64,000 bases of DNA from Stichopus chloronotus (Eukaryota > Echinodermata > Holothuroidea > Aspidochirotida > Stichopodidae), in NCBI GenBank assembly GCA_021234535.1, contig CM037850.1:21688446-21752445 (forward strand). The letters are read 5' to 3'. Position 1 is the stretch's first letter, and the number at the start of each line of letters is the position of its first letter. Shown here piece after piece: positions 10,633-21,179 of this stretch. Position numbers and translations under genes: made by a program. The notes beneath the pieces were generated by a model, which ran no database searches, was not told the origin of the DNA, and worked only from the letters and a program-made list of their open reading frames with translations.

Positions 10633-10751
10633 CTGCAAGAATGAAGAAGATACGTAATATGTAACATAGGAGCTTGATAATAAGATCGAGTTAGATTTCA
10701 GGGAATCGATGGTCATTGATGCAAAAGCCGGATAGAAATTACGAAACATAA

Positions 10752-10986
10752 CGGTATGTTCTTATACTTTCATTGCAGTGTATGTTCTTATACTTTCATT
10801 GAAGTGTATGTTCTTATACTTTCATTGAAGTGTATGTTCTTATACTTTCATTGAAGTGTATGTTCTTATACTTTCATTGAAGTGTATGTTCTTATACTTT
10901 CATTGAAGTGTATGTTCTTATACTTTCATTGAAGTGTATGTTCTTATACTTTCATTGACGTGTATGTTCTTATACTTTCATTGCAG
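10752..10986. repeat. 26-bp minisatellite, 9 copies
   Basis: The unit 'tgtatgttcttatactttca' plus 'ttgaag' is repeated nine times almost perfectly. The first and last copies have 'ttgcag' and one copy has 'ttgacg'. It lies in intron 1 of the minus-strand SLC22 copy, just upstream of exon 2. Confidence 0.97.
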
Positions 10987-10989
10987 TCA

Positions 10990-11600
10990 TTACTCTAAAT
11001 AATTTAATTGACATGTTCTACAAATACGAATCAGTATTAGAGAAGACCATAAAATAAGCAAAAACATAAATAATACAAACTTAATTGATACACTGATAAA
11101 TTAACTAAATCAACTTGAAACCCGAAGTTAATTTAAATTGATCTTTTTCTCCAGTTGGCCCGATGGTTGTAAACTTTATTAAGTGACCGAATGGTTATAC
11201 TCAAACCTCTTGATCAGTATGTTTATGACACAGTCATGAAATGAGCTGCACGTAGGCATACATATCTGAATATGAAAAGAAGTAATAATTTGCCTTCAAC
11301 AACATCACGGTCCCAGACCATCCACGCCGTCATTTTCATCGCCATCTTTATTCCCTTGGGACCTTCAAGTTAGTGATGACGTAATTCTATGACTATCCAC
11401 ACTTAACTATATCTTTTTGTTTGTCTGAGATTTACGATCTCTTGTTTTCTGACAAAACATGGATGTAGTCGCCATTGATCAACCAGGGACGCTGATCAAT
11501 GATTTGATTCACATTTTACAACCCACCGCGGTTACACTATCCAGATCAAAGACAATTATAGAAATGACATAAATCTTGTCTCTCTGTTTTTCAAATCGGG
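10990..11600. other. Intron sequence, nothing recognised
   Basis: AT-rich sequence between the minisatellite and the LINE relic. The endonuclease part of that LINE is not recognisable here. Confidence 0.4.
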
Positions 11601-11610
11601 TTAGCAACGG

Positions 11611-12990
11611 GTGAACCTGTCCTCTTTCGTAACACAGAGGAAAGTTGAACACCGACAATTGACCCCTTCATATGGTTCAAATAAATCTGCGAATAAATCT
11701 AAAGGTTCTTCACTCTTACTGATCCCTTCTGAAGTTTTAAAAATAATTTGTGCGGGAAGTGGGAAGAGCCCAGGCATCACTGGCGACAGTTCCTCTCATG
11801 TCTTTAAGGCAAGTGCTTATTCTAATGCAGGTGTTGTTGCTCATATTTTTGATGTTTCCATACAGACTGGTGTTTGTCCGGACAAGCTAAAAGTTGCCAA
11901 GGTGATCCCGATTTTAAGATTGGTGATCTTTGCAGCTGAAAAAATTAGGCTTATTTCTGTGCTACTCACTCTTTCTCAAGTACTGGAAAGGTTGACGCAT
12001 GATAGAATTTCACGTTTTCTTTTTCAATATACGGATTTCGAGAGAAACACTCTATGTCTATGGCTCTCAGTAATGTTGTTAATAACATACCATATGCTCT
12101 TGAAAGTAATTTTTTCTATTGGTATTTTTTTTTAGATTTGTCCAAGGCTTTCGACACTGTAGAGCCTAGTCACTTCACAAATTGTTCACCCACGGTCTCA
12201 GAGGTAAATTTCACAGCTGGATCTCCAGTTATCTCAGTAATGGTAAACAGTATGTGAGCGTAATCTTCACTACTTCTGGTTTACAAAAAAAGTCTGTGGT
12301 GTTCTGCAAGGATAGATGCTAGGTCCTCTTCTATTTATAATTTATATGAATGATATCGATGCTTCTTCCAATAAATTAAACTTTACAATATTAGCTGATG
12401 ATACAACTATAATTTATGATCATCATAAAGATTTAATGGAAGCCGCCATACAAATGAAAAATGAACTTTGTTACATTAATAACTGGCTATGTAGTTACAA
12501 ACTATCATTAAATACCGATAAGAACTATCTTCAATGTATTTCATCCAAAGGGGAAGAAGTTACCAACTATCAATATTAAAATAAATAATAGTCTCATAAA
12601 GAGAGTGACTTGTACAGAATTTGTAGGATTTACAATACATGAGGACCTTAATTAGACATGGCATGTTAATGATGTTTGTAGCACAGTAGCAATGTTTGTG
12701 AGCATTATAAGACTAAATGATAGGGTGATAAAGTTCATTTATTACTGTATAATGCATTGGTTTCACCGTTACTTTTGTATGCAAATGGAGTTCGGGAAGT
12801 AGTTATGTAATTTATAGAGTTCATAAGCTTCAAAAGAGGGCCGTGCGAGCCATGTGCAGTGCTGGCTTTATTGATCACACACCACCACTGCTGTGTAAAC
12901 TTGATGTAATGACCATTTATAATATACATACTAGGTTTGTTTATGTACCGTCTGGTAAAAAATCTTCTCACTTGCACTGTATGTAATCTT
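11611..12990 (+). mobile_element. Degenerate LINE (CR1/L2-like reverse transcriptase and C-terminus)
   Basis: Several open pieces in different frames follow the order of a non-LTR reverse transcriptase. 'KLKVAKVIPI' then 'IRLISVLLTLSQVLERLTHDRI' correspond to the 'YRPISvLp..skv.Er' region. 'FLDLSKAFDTVEPS' is motif A. 'LGPLLFIIYMNDI' is motif B'. 'ILADDTTIIYD' is the catalytic x-x-ADD motif. 'CTEFVGFTIHEDLN' corresponds to the 'lGv.id..L.W' region. 'LQKRAVRAMCSAGFIDHT' is the C-terminal block. At least three frame changes and several stops show it is dead. It lies in intron 1 of the minus SLC22 copy, opposite to that gene's direction. The sequence is clearly different from the intact LINE at 42.2-45.7 kb. 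Confidence 0.8.
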
Positions 12991-13024
12991 GTCAATTTTT
13001 CTTTGATTTGGTTAAAGGTTAGTT

Positions 13025-13487
13025 AATCTAACTATCCTGGTGAAACTTCCTTTCAGTTCCCATGCGTTGTTCTGGAGATATTATCAGTTGAAGTTACCCC
13101 CTTTTTCCACCAACTGCAGTGAACTTGAAGCAAGCAGGAGTGACATCATTTCCTCACATTGATGAAGAGTCTTTCCTTTTCTTCAGCACTGAATTTATCA
13201 TTTTGACCCCGAAATCAATAGGTGGTCAGCTTAAGTACTATTTATGTGAAGGTCTCAAAGCTCTTATAGCCCTCATACATTCACATTATGATAGCACTAG
13301 ATATTGAAGTGTTAAATTTGGTGCAAAATTTAAAGAAAAACATAGCATGCTTTATCAATGTGGGGAGATGACATCACTCCTGCTTGCTTTCAAGTTAACT
13401 TTCGGTAGCAAATGTGGCAACTTCAACTGCTCATATCTCGATAACCACACTTGACTGTTTAATCAGACTTTCTTTATCATGGTAAGA
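13025..13487. mobile_element. Fold-back (MITE-like) element with long imperfect inverted repeats
   Basis: The left arm reads '...cagttgaagttac...aacttgaagcaagcaggagtgacatcat...ctcacattgatgaa'. The right arm is its inverted complement, '...atcaatgtggggagatgacatcactcctgcttgctttcaagtt...gcaacttcaactg...'. The two arms pair over at least 120 bp, and probably over most of the element, at roughly 80-85 per cent. The loop (about 13165-13350) has no transposase. The exact ends and the target-site duplication are not clear; candidates lie near 13025 and 13487. Confidence 0.75.
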
Positions 13488-13489
13488 TT

Positions 13490-14150
13490 TACTCACTCTT
13501 TAACATATCGAAACTATTTTTGTGACTGAACCACCCTTTGCAAGTATATTTTTGAAATTCATTATTATGGAACTCGTAATGCTTCATTAATTCATACTTC
13601 TAAGTGTAGAACTGAAAAATGTATATTCTACACTGGTATTAATTTTTTGGAATTGTTTGTCAAATATTATTAAGGAAAGTACTACAGCTAATATTTCTAA
13701 GAAAAATCTCAAACTATACCTTACAAAAAGTGACTTATTTTCATCTATCTATATTTAAATGCTAACCTATACCAAATTAATTTTGTTTTCTCTCTGCTTT
13801 GTTCTTTTTTCTTTCATAGCACGGTGGCCAGACTTCGTGAAAGTTTCCTTTTAACTTTTTGTTTGGTCTCCGTTCATCTCAGTATCATACTTTATGTTAA
13901 TCTTCTACTTTTGATTTATCTAATTTTTGACAAGTTTTCTATATTATTTGTAATAAAATTGTATCGTTTTACAGATTTAATACTGAGGTGATAAATCAAT
14001 GAATAGCTGTTTCAGGTTTGAGGTGCCGTCGCGAGCATGCTTGGTCCTAGCACGTCGACTGCAAGTCTTCTTAGGCCCCTGTCACACTATATATGCCAAT
14101 GGATGCCCCGAAGCAACTCCTTGCGAAGAGATTATTCAGACGAGTCGCAA
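13490..14150. other. Intron sequence, nothing recognised
   Basis: AT-rich sequence between the two fold-back elements. No coding or RNA feature is seen. Confidence 0.4.
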
Positions 14151-14159
14151 AGTGGGGAG

Positions 14160-15174
14160 TATGGTTGGCCATTCCGGTCATAACGTCTAAGTCTTTACGC
14201 GTAAAGTAATCTTGACATTTCTTTACGCGTAAATAATTGCAACCTTTCTTTACGCGTAAAGTAATACACTTCACCTGGCCGAGACCGCCATAACGTGTAA
14301 AACTTTACTCGTGAAGTAGACTTCCACATTACAGAGAAGTAATATTAAACATAAGAGAAGGGATCATGACTGAGAGAACCATAACATCGTTACTTACAGA
14401 GTTTTCCATTATCTTGATACATCTAATTAAGTACACAGGGAAGGACATTCGTTGGGATGAAAAGGTATCTTAATAAAAAACAAGTAAGAGCTCTCTGAAG
14501 AGAAAACTGAATGTAACCTGTGGAAGTACTTATTACTATTACACATACCATATATACACCACAAATACCACATAATATTATTATACCGAGTGGTGACTGC
14601 ATGTACGTGTAAACAGTATGATGGCTTCTTCAATTACATCATCCACAAGTACAATTCCAATCTTCCGGTAAAGGATCTCAAATTATTACTTTTGTAAATA
14701 TTCTCATCACTCACTATCAATCTTTCATGTATGCTAAAGCAAATTTATCACAGTAATTGCAGGGCAATAGCAAGTATACTGATATGGTTCTCTCGATCAT
14801 GATTCCTCATGTTAAATTCAATGCTGCTGCTATTTAATGTGGAAGTCCTCTTTACGCGTAAACTTTTACACGTTATGACCGTCTTGGCCAGGTGAAATGC
14901 ATTTTCTTTACGCGTAAAGAAATTTTTAACATTTCTTTAACCGTAAAGAATTTCAAAATTTCTTTACGCGTAAAGAAAGGTTGCAATTCTTTACGCGTAA
15001 AGAAATGCCTCTCAAGAATTGTGATTGGTCATTTCCCTAAGACGTCATTGTCATTCTTTACGCGTAAAGATTTAGACGTTATGACCGGTTTAGCCAGGTT
15101 GGCCATTCCGGTCATAACGTCGTAACTCTTTACGCGTAAAGACGTAGACGTTATGACCAGAATGGCCAACCATA
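14160..15174. mobile_element. Fold-back element carrying repeated CTTTACGCGTAAAG palindromes
   Basis: The 1015-bp element has inverted ends starting TATGGTTGGCCATTC, then GGTCATAACGTCTA, and is flanked on both sides by GGGGAG (14154-14159 and 15175-15180), a plausible 6-bp target-site duplication. Pairing continues inwards through 'aggtgaa', 'cttccacatta' and 'gagagaaccata' on both arms. The arms contain nine copies of the perfect 12-bp palindrome TTTACGCGTAAA (usually CTTTACGCGTAAAG) and two degenerate ones. Three perfect copies are on the left arm and six on the right. No transposase is encoded. The superfamily is unknown. It lies in the first intron of the minus SLC22 copy. Confidence 0.85.
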
Positions 15175-15180
15175 GGGGAG

Positions 15181-15865
15181 GACTTTGAAACTAGTTGTAT
15201 CAAGCACTCTGCACCTGCGACTGATCAAAATTTCGACTTTTCGAATGAAAACCGTGAAGATCATTTAATTGAAATATTTACAGAGAGCGTATTTTAGACC
15301 TTGTCTCTTCAACATAACGTATAAGGAATGTAGGCTATGCAACACAAATTCCACCATCGAGTTATAACTTCATCATCATTTTATTAAATATGTTTGTTTT
15401 AAAACCATTCGGCAAGTGAACATTGCAAATGCACCAGGTATGTGGACAAAGTATATACTAGAATTCCTACACAGGATAATCACAGTAGGATACACGGGCG
15501 AACTTCACGACAAAAGTTTGTGTACCTGTCTGTATTAACTGTACAGGCTGTATTAAAAAAAGTGGACACTGTGAGACACGTCTGCTGTGTAAGCTGTACA
15601 GTTAAGTACATGGAATACTTTGGCCTAAATAATCACAGAAGGATAAGAGATGTTCAGCTAATGCTCTCTCCTTCGATCTGCGGCGACTAGTTGCATAGTG
15701 TGGACACGTCACTCTTAAAATTAGTTCCTCAGTTGCTCGCACTGACGAGAGACTTCCGTCTCAGTCATTCCCATAGAGTGGAAGGGCTTAAGTGTGATAC
15801 CATTCTTATATGGAATACGTCAGTTGGCAATCATTCAACAGAAGAGCATTAAAACCATATCACCA
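15181..15865. other. Intron sequence, nothing recognised
   Basis: Unassigned. An open frame at 15442-15690 has no recognisable domain. Confidence 0.4.
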
Positions 15866-15870
15866 TCCAT

Positions 15871-17175
15871 TATGACAGATTTATAGATAAGGCAGTCATG
15901 GCACACTCAAAGATAAGCCAGCAATGATGACAGACTCAAAGATAAGTTAGCCATGATAACACACTCAAAGGTAAGCTAGCAATGATGACACACTCAAAGA
16001 TAAGTTAGCAATGATGACACACCTCAAAGATAAGTTAGCAATGATGACACACCTCAAAGAAAAGCTAACTATGATTACACACTCAAAGATCAGCTAACAA
16101 TGATGACAGACTCAAAGGTAAGCTAGCTATGATGACAGACTCAAAGATAAGCTAGCAATGATGACAGACTCAAAGGTAAGCTAGCAATGATGACACAATC
16201 AAAGATAAGTTAGCAATGATGACAGACTCAAAGGTAAGCTAGCTATGATGACAGACTCAAAGATAAGCTAGCAATGATGACACACTCAAAGATAAGTTAG
16301 CAATGATGACAGACTCAAAGGTAAGCTAGCTATGATGACAGACTCAAAGATAAGTTAGCCATGATGACAGACTCAAAGGTAAGCTAGCAATGATGACACA
16401 ATCAAAGATAAGTTAGCAATGATGACAGACTCAAAGGTAAGCTAGCTATGATGACAGACTCAAAGATAAGCTAGCAATGATGACACACTCAAAGGTAAGT
16501 TAGCAATGATGACAGACTCAAAGGTAAGCTAGCTATGATGACAGACTCAAAGATAAGCTAGCAATGATGACAGACTCAAAGGTAAGCTAGCAATGATGAC
16601 ACAATCAAAGATAAGTTAGCAATGATGACAGACTCAAAGGTAAGCTAGCTATGATGACAGACTCAAAGATAAGCTAGCAATGATGACACACTCAAAGGTA
16701 AGTTAGCAATGATGACAGACTCAAAGGTAAGCTAGCTATGATGACAGACTCTTAAGCTACCAATGATGACACACGCAAAGATAAGTTAGCTATGACGATA
16801 CACTCAAAGATAAGCTAACTATGATAACAGACTCAAAGGTAAGCTAGCTATGATGACACACTCAAAGGTAAGCTAGCAATGATGACAGATTCAAAGATGA
16901 GATAGCAATAAAACCATATCACCATTATGACAGATTTATAGATAAGGCACCCATGACAGACTCACAGATAAGCTAGCATGATGACAGACTCACAGATAAG
17001 TAAGCTATGATGACACTCTCAAAGATAAGCTGGCTATGATGACACACTCAAAGATAAGCTAGCAATGATGACACACTCAAATATAAGCTAGCAAAGATGA
17101 CGCACTCAAAGGTAAGCTAGCAATGATGACAGACTCAAAGGTAAGCTAGCTATGACGACAGACTCACAGAGAAAG
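15871..17175. repeat. 29-bp minisatellite with 203-bp higher-order period
   Basis: About 45 copies of a 29-bp unit, 'gatgacagactcaaaggtaa' plus 'gctagcaat'. Variants alternate between 'aaaggtaagct' and 'aaagataagtt' and between 'agctat' and 'agcaat'. The marker variant 'acacaatcaaag' occurs at 16193, 16396 and 16599, exactly 203 bp (seven units) apart, so a higher-order repeat of seven units is present. The sequence at the start of the array ('aaaaccatatcacc', 'gatttatagataaggca') recurs near 16910, showing a larger-scale duplication. Many units contain AAGGTAAG, which resembles a splice donor on the plus strand. Confidence 0.97.
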
Positions 17176-17179
17176 TCAC

Positions 17180-18140
17180 CGATGAGAGACTCTCAGAGGA
17201 CATTTGTAAAACATGGACAGCGCCAAACAGAGTCAAACAGAGTAACGGAAAACTGTGCAAGTAGCAATAGGTGTTGAAACATATTTCACGGGCTTTGCTT
17301 ACACTATGGAATAGGTGTACATTTACATCATCGCCGCGTGATGTCTGTAGTTTGTATAAGAGTGTTGATACAATTGTGTGTTTGTGTCTTGCAAGGACTG
17401 ATCAAGCAAATCTTGTCAAGTTACTAGTATATAGGAACAACCTTAACTACGGCTTATTTAGTGGGCTGTGAGACATACGATCTGTATGCCTAATGAAACA
17501 CAGCTGCAGTTTGGTATTCTGTTCAATTCTGTATTTTGACTTATGGGTGACTAATATGGGTGACTAATATACAACATAACCCATGGTAATACGTACAGCA
17601 GCCATAGCTAGGCTACTGTTTCAGATATTTTAAGGCAAGTCTAATGATCTGCTAATCCTCAACCCTAGGACGACCTACCGTACTCACTGTAAGTGAGGAA
17701 CATAAAGACGGTTGGTTAAACAGATTTTTCTATAAATTGTTAGAAATTATTCATGATCATCGGCCGTTTGTATTGAGTTTTGCTAGTTACTATGTGGATA
17801 TTTTGTTTATAGTTTATCTTGGCAATCAAACTTTATCTTCGCCATTGGCGTAACCAGCCGATGGGATGGGACCGGTTTGGGTCCCTCCTGTTAAATATGT
17901 TGCCCGGGGTTACAATCAGCAGTAAAGGGACCAGTCTTGCAAATAGCCCTTTGATTTGAAACCATGGGAAGAGATAGGGAGACGTTTTATTACATGAGGT
18001 TAGACGAGGGGAGACATGTGGATATAGTTTATGAGGAAGGTGAGGATGTGGTGGTGGGGCGATAAGGTGGGTTGGTAAATGGAGGAAAAGATGACATACT
18101 GAATATATGAAAACATGAAGTTTGTAGTTAAGCGACTTAC
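17180..18140. other. Intron sequence, nothing recognised
   Basis: Unassigned apart from a short duplication, 'tgggtgactaata', near 17545. Confidence 0.4.
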
Positions 18141-18461
18141 TTCAGACACTATAGACTTTCCAGCAACCGATGTATCAAACTCCCAACGTGTACAGTCAGT
18201 GGTCTTATTGTCCTCCGATCCTGGATTAGAATATGCAAGACATGTAGAGAAGACTCCATCCTCATCATCTGTGAAAGGTATAGTCTCCTCCAAACTATAT
18301 CCTGAGTGATTCGAGCAGTGGTATGGCACGTTCCTGGCCAAGAAGACATTACTTAACATGGTAAAACCTGTTTAAATATTCATTAACACAGCAGCAATAA
18401 GAACCACCATTTGAGACCGGCCCAACGGCCTTGATTCTTCAAGAGCCTGGTCCACGTTCAT
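18141..18461 (-). pseudogene. SLC22-like transporter, exon 1 with in-frame TAA (minus-strand copy)
   Basis: This 321-nt (107-codon) first exon encodes the N-terminus, TM1 and the large first extracellular loop of an SLC22 transporter. It opens MNVDQALEESRPLGRSQMVV, continues into a hydrophobic TM1, then 'NVFLARNVPYHCSNHSGYSL' with the loop cysteines, and ends '...AGKSIVSE' at 'gaa|gtaagt' in phase 0, ready to join exon 2. One codon within TM1 is TAA (18372-18374). The plus-strand paralogue has CAA (Gln) there, so a single C-to-T change explains it. The start codon is at 18461-18459. It is the best candidate first exon for the gene with exons at 10632, 9137 and 6583. If the stop is real the gene cannot make the full protein from this start. 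Confidence 0.8.
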
Positions 18462-19007
18462 TTTGTTGTGACTTTGAATTAAACTTTCGCAATGCAAGAT
18501 TTTGTTCCCAATTGTGGGTGAAGACATGGGTATTGTCCTGCATATGATGGATACGCACTCAGAAAGATGTATCGAACTGATCCATTCATTTTATTTTTCT
18601 GACACTGTAAAAATAGATAAGCTGTGGTCTTTACGGGCGTCAGTAAATCTTTGTGTCAACCTTTAAACCGAAGAATGCTATACTAGTCTAGACACGTTAC
18701 GTAGTAAATCAAGTTTCCAACTTAAAAAGGAGATTGGTTTTCAATTTACGATGTTTACCAATTCAATCAAACTGCTTTTGAGAGATGTTGTGACAACTGC
18801 TGAAATTTATCACCAGAACATAACCAAGGAAACCCCAAATATGTGAATGCGTGACATGATTGCTAAATAATTCCCAAAATGATTTAATAAAGGTCGGCTG
18901 TTTCATGCTACTAAGACATTATGGAGAACTATAAATTTGCTTTGAATTTGTGTTAAGGTGAAACATTGTCGTTACATTTTTGGCTACATACCCTGAGGTA
19001 AAACACT
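18462..19007. other. No recognisable feature
   Basis: Sequence upstream of SLC22 exon 1 on the minus strand. I see no convincing TATA box or repeat. Confidence 0.35.
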
Positions 19008-19187
19008 ATGAGGTTTACACGATATGCAAAAAGGAGAGAATTTCTCCAAGTTTGGCAATGTCTCCGTTTGCACATCGACCATAAAAAAAACTTGTTGATG
19101 TTGCCACTAATCTTCTTAATGATTCTATTCTTCTTGACAGGAGGTGTCACTAGATGTGAGGGTGTCAGTCAGTCTGAAATACCGCAG
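19008..19187 (+). CDS. Possible first exon of a membrane or secreted protein
   Basis: A 60-codon open frame starts at an ATG, has a basic N-terminus (MRFTRYAKRREF...), a hydrophobic core around residues 28-46 (LLMLPLIFLMILFFLTGG), and ends '...SEIPQ' at 'ccgcag|gtaaaa', a fair donor in phase 0. That is the shape of a signal-anchor or long signal-peptide exon. I found no following exon within the window, and it lies between two minus-strand SLC22 first exons. It may be chance; the evidence is composition and one splice-like site only. Confidence 0.22.
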
Positions 19188-19659
19188 GTAAAAAATAACG
19201 TATCGGTTATTGTGCGTCAGCTGAATACATCAATTTAGCAATAAAATATGAGAGCTTCAGCTGGTGAGCCTTTACAGTAAGTAAATCATTCTCTAATTAA
19301 GTGCGGTACACGGAAAAGAGAACTACATTACAACTCGTCTATTGTGTGATCGTGGTATCAGAAATTTATTTGTAATCTAAACATTTGTTGGCTATATTAC
19401 CGGTAATCCATCTTCCTATTTTTCAGCTTTATTTAGATAGTTCGTGAATGTCACTGCATACAGTGATCATGTAAAGAGCTAAAAAACAAACCTCATAATT
19501 TAAAAAAAAAATAAAACAGTGGCTAGAGAATCGTCAAACCTTTCGAAAGTGAGTTTCCACAATGAGGCTAACTGAGTTACAAAGAACTTTCAGTCATTCA
19601 GGGCATGAAATGATTTACACATAAAATAACGAAAAGCATTTACTACTGTCTTGCAGGCT

Positions 19660-20060
19660 TGACACTATTACATCTGAATGTTATCGCTTGCGATTAAAAT
19701 TACTTCAGATTTTAAGATTACAATTATGATTACGATTACAGCTAACACTAAAGTAATCGAGATTGCAATGTAATCATGATTGCAATCGCAAAAAGTAGAG
19801 AAAAATGTACTCCTGCACTGTGTGAGAAAAAAAAAAAAACGTAGAAACATTCGGATTTATTATTCTTAAATTATCTGAGGATTTATCTGCCAAACATCAT
19901 GTGTCCCTCGAGTCTGAGGCTTTCACTAGTCATGTTGAGTCTAGTCATCAACTGAACTCAAGTCGAATCGAGTCGACCCAACCACACTTGAGTCGAGTCG
20001 AGTCACTCTGTCTTCACCTCGAGTCACTCGAGCATATTGACCTACAATTGACCTATAATA
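19660..20060. repeat. Simple-motif blocks 'gattacaat' and 'gagtcgagtc'
   Basis: 19680-19800 is made of variants of 'gattacaatcatgattgcaat'. 19905-20035 is made of variants of 'actcgagtcgagtcg'. Such self-similar motif clusters are common at the ends of non-autonomous hAT-type elements, but I could not pair the two blocks as ends of one element. Confidence 0.45.
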
Positions 20061-20064
20061 TTAC

Positions 20065-20885
20065 TAGATCAAACAAGCAAGTTATGTACACAATTGATAA
20101 ACAGGCTGACTTGGTATCCCCAGATCCTGAACTTGTTGTTGGAGCTCCTCGTTTCATCCATATGTCAACGAGTATCGAAATAAGAAGAATTCTACAATTA
20201 CAAATTTTTAACCTTTTTACTTTGCACAGCTAACTTTCACTCTCCATATCACTTTAATTAGTCATCCACTTCTTTTTCTTTCCTTTTTCAAGAATTACGT
20301 CATAACTATTGTTGTATCCAGGAATATATCAGAAATTCGTATTGATGTCACACCTAAGTTTTCAATAAAAGTGTTCATGTGGCAAACCCTTTCTGCAATT
20401 AAAAATATTACAATTATCGAAAAAAAAATCAGTAAAAACAAAGCGATTGTACAAACTGAGTGCCACACACAAAAATGACTTCTTTTATAAATCACAAATC
20501 TGATTCTGACTCAGTCTTATATTCGTACAGACTCTTATTTGGTAACCATATTAATCACACTTAAAATAAATGGTTTGTTCCTTACACCAAAAAAAAAATG
20601 ACTGCAATATGATCTCTTAGCTGTTCAAGGAAGTAAGACATATATGCCATTATGCTTGATTCCACTTGTGTTTAATGATTTGTATTTCTGTTAAGCTACT
20701 ATAAATGTAATTTTAACGTACATATTTTATGGTACACGCTTATTGAAGCTGTATAGGTGTACGAATACAATCGACAGAGAATCTAGACAAATTCTGATTA
20801 AAAAGGGTCAGCTGTTTCTAATGCCGTTTCCAATTAATCAACTGGAAGTGCATTACTGGGAATGTACACCAAAACAGTATTTAAT
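20065..20885. other. No recognisable feature
   Basis: AT-rich sequence; nothing recognised. Confidence 0.35.
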
Positions 20886-20889
20886 ATCA

Positions 20890-21174
20890 TATTATTTGCT
20901 GATAGTTTGACTCATTGAGTCTTTTGAAACACCCAACTTGTACAACTTCTGGTTTCGTTACTTCACGATACAGGATCTGTATATTCTTGGCAAGGGGAGT
21001 AGACGCCACCTATTAAAGGTACGCTCTCCTCCAGGCTATATCCTGAATGTTCAGAGCAATGATATTGTGGCTTGCTGGCCAAAAAGACGTAACTTAACAT
21101 TGAAAAGGATGTTTCAATATTCATTAACATTGCTATAACTACGATGAATGTTTGTGCTCTGCTCAACTTGAAGA
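20890..21174 (-). pseudogene. Second, decayed copy of SLC22 exon 1
   Basis: The minus strand reads 'SRAQTFIVVIAMLMNIETSF', then 'MLSYVFLASKPQYHCSEHSG', 'YSLEESVP', 'CQEYTDP', then in the same frame a TGA, 'SNETRSCTSWVFQKTQ' and another TGA. It aligns along its length with the first exons at 18461-18141 and 26485-26799: the TM1 core, the HCS.HSG.SLEE motif, and the NET..CTSW motif of the extracellular loop. The expected end (SGESIISE plus a donor) is missing. It is either a tandem exon duplicate or the relic of a third gene copy. No further exons of that copy were found nearby. Confidence 0.75.
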
Positions 21175-21179
21175 CATGG

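Noticed and set aside
10752..10986. CRISPR-like regular array of 26-bp units
   Set aside because: The units are head to tail without spacers; it is a minisatellite.
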